Position numbers and translations under genes: made by a program. The notes under the pieces were generated by a model. The model had not been told where the DNA came from and made no database searches. It saw only the letters and a program-made list of their open reading frames with translations. A DNA stretch of 38,758 nt from NCBI GenBank assembly GCA_003220985.1, contig QHTY01000153.1, positions 5,439-44,196 on the forward strand. Direction: 5' to 3'. Shown one piece after another: positions 37,881 through 38,758 of the stretch. The stretch comes from Gemmatimonadota bacterium. Its GTDB lineage: Bacteria; Gemmatimonadota; Gemmatimonadetes; Gemmatimonadales; GWC2-71-9. Positions within the stretch are counted from its first letter, which is position 1. Every line of letters starts with the position of its first letter.

Positions 37881-38758
37881 CTACTTCGGACCTCGCACGG
37901 TCTGTGGCACAGACTCTTGGTCAGAGATGCTTCCGATCCCCAGCTGTCCCAGAGCATTGCCTCCCCAACAGTAGGCCATGCCGTTGCTCCGCAACACGCA
38001 GGTATGAATCCCGCCTGCAGTCACAGCAGCGACGTCGGTCAGCTGAGAAACGGCCGTAGGACTCAGTCGGTCGGTTGAGGTCCCATCGCCAAGTTGGCCA
38101 TACGCATTGCTGCCCCAGCACCAGAGGGCACGCGTGAGGTCAACGCTGCACGTATGCAAGTCAAAAGCGTATGGCAGCCCTAGCAAGGGCAACCACGCAC
38201 CACCCACGGCGACGTCGAAGGCATGAAGGTCATTAGGTAGGGCGATGGGGTTGGGTGTCGGCTGAGGCAGCGATGCGTGCGATTCGTAGCCGAAGCAATA
38301 AAGTGTCAACGCCAAGTCTTCGGCGCACACAAAGCCTCGGCCGCCAATATTCCCTCCAAAAGCGAACCGATTGAAGTTGAAGCCCGTTTGCACGATGTGC
38401 GGCACAAAGCCGTCTCCTTCGACTTCGCTTCCGCCCCAGCAGGCCAGATCTCCAGCGATGGTAATCCCGCACGTAGACTCGGGCCCTCCGCGAAGCATCA
38501 GAAACCTGAACGTCCCTGCTACAGGGAGGGCGACCGCGCGCGGGGCTGTCAAATAGTCCGGATACGCGAGGCCGCGCTGCCCACGGGTGTTGTCGCCCCA
38601 ACAGTACGCGACGCCGCTAACCGTGAGGCCACATGCGTGCGTGTCTCCCACCGTGATTTGACTAAAACCCAGATCTCCTTCGAGGGGCGTAGGAATGCTG
38701 TCCAGCCCCGAAAAGCCGAACGCAGCGCGACTCCAGCAGAGGGTCTGGTTTGTCACCG
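37881..38758 (-). CDS. RCC1-like repeat protein, C-terminal part, cut by window edge
   Basis: The frame is open to the right edge, so the true start lies beyond it. At least five RCC1-type blades are visible, each with C-x(8-9)-C-W/F-G: CGLTVSGVAYCWG, CGITIAGDLACWG, CAEDLALTLYCFG, CSVDLTRALWCWG and CVLRSNGMAYCWG, followed in the good copies by NAxGQLGxG. The paired cysteines suggest disulfides in an exported protein. Its base composition is visibly less GC-rich than the rest of the window. It converges on the kinase gene with a nine-base gap. Function unknown; such repeats form a seven-bladed propeller. Confidence 0.85.
   Translation of the reverse strand, partial: VTNQTLCWSRAAFGFSGLDSIPTPLEGDLGFSQITVGDTHACGLTVSGVAYCWGDNTRGQRGLAYPDYLTAPRAVALPVAGTFRFLMLRGGPESTCGITIAGDLACWGGSEVEGDGFVPHIVQTGFNFNRFAFGGNIGGRGFVCAEDLALTLYCFGYESHASLPQPTPNPIALPNDLHAFDVAVGGAWLPLLGLPYAFDLHTCSVDLTRALWCWGSNAYGQLGDGTSTDRLSPTAVSQLTDVAAVTAGGIHTCVLRSNGMAYCWGGNALGQLGIGSISDQESVPQTVRGPK

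Noticed and set aside
1..38758. CRISPR arrays, rRNA genes, transposase or phage genes
   Set aside because: I saw no regular spaced direct repeats, no rRNA signatures and no mobile-element proteins. The only repeats are short palindromes.

Overview
The window is a compact, GC-rich bacterial chromosome segment encoding about 40 proteins and one tRNA, with no rRNA, CRISPR array, insertion sequence or phage. An LpxH-type hydrolase, cell-wall genes (murI, murA), SecDF, a DUF5683 protein, roadblock/LC7 plus receiver proteins and a Cys-pair RCC1-type secreted protein suggest a diderm, Gemmatimonadota-like organism. This assignment is an inference from gene content and was not tested by phylogeny.

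Layout. (1) 1-1478, minus strand: a Cys-pair repeat protein followed by deoC, which is cut by the window edge. (2) 1532-2278, plus strand: an lpxH-like gene convergent with murI. (3) 2250-22010, minus strand: a run of about 21 protein genes and one tRNA gene. In transcription order it is murA, pgeF, rimP, nusA, ylxQ, infB, ylxP, rbfA, truB, ribF, secD, secF, tatD, fhs, ridA, a glycosyltransferase-39-type membrane protein, tRNA-Sec (selC), three tandem zinc-ribbon paralogues, a lipid kinase, a DUF5683 protein and murI. Most junctions are start/stop overlaps of the ATGA, GTGA or TGATG kind. (4) 22064-24512, plus strand: an antiporter-like membrane protein, a small membrane protein and a zinc phospholipase C-like protein. 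(5) 24509-32918, minus strand: a lipoprotein, serS, an orphan histidine kinase, a compound palindromic element, uvrD/pcrA and gatCAB. (6) 33013-37871, plus strand: a five-gene operon of roadblock/LC7, receiver, mannose-1-phosphate guanylyltransferase, GlmU-like nucleotidyltransferase and Ser/Thr kinase. (7) 37881-38758, minus strand: the C-terminal part of an RCC1-like protein in visibly less GC-rich DNA.

How the parts fit. Block 3 couples envelope precursor synthesis (murA, murI) to transcription elongation, translation initiation, ribosome maturation, tRNA modification, flavin synthesis, protein export and one-carbon metabolism. tRNA-Sec shows that the organism very probably makes selenoproteins, although no selenoprotein or selA/selB gene is visible here. 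gatCAB implies the indirect route to Gln-tRNA and/or Asn-tRNA. Block 6 joins signalling modules to sugar-nucleotide synthesis and lies next to the histidine kinase, so it is the best candidate for an undescribed regulatory system.

Points of special interest are: the end of the glycosyltransferase gene running into tRNA-Sec; the probable Cys-to-Asp change in the MurA active site; non-standard starts for truB (CTG) and tatD (ACG); apparent frameshifts in nusA and in the lipoprotein gene; 18 cysteines in nine regular pairs in one exported protein; a tandem triplet of zinc-ribbon proteins; and several unrelated palindromic repeats, some read in frame inside genes.
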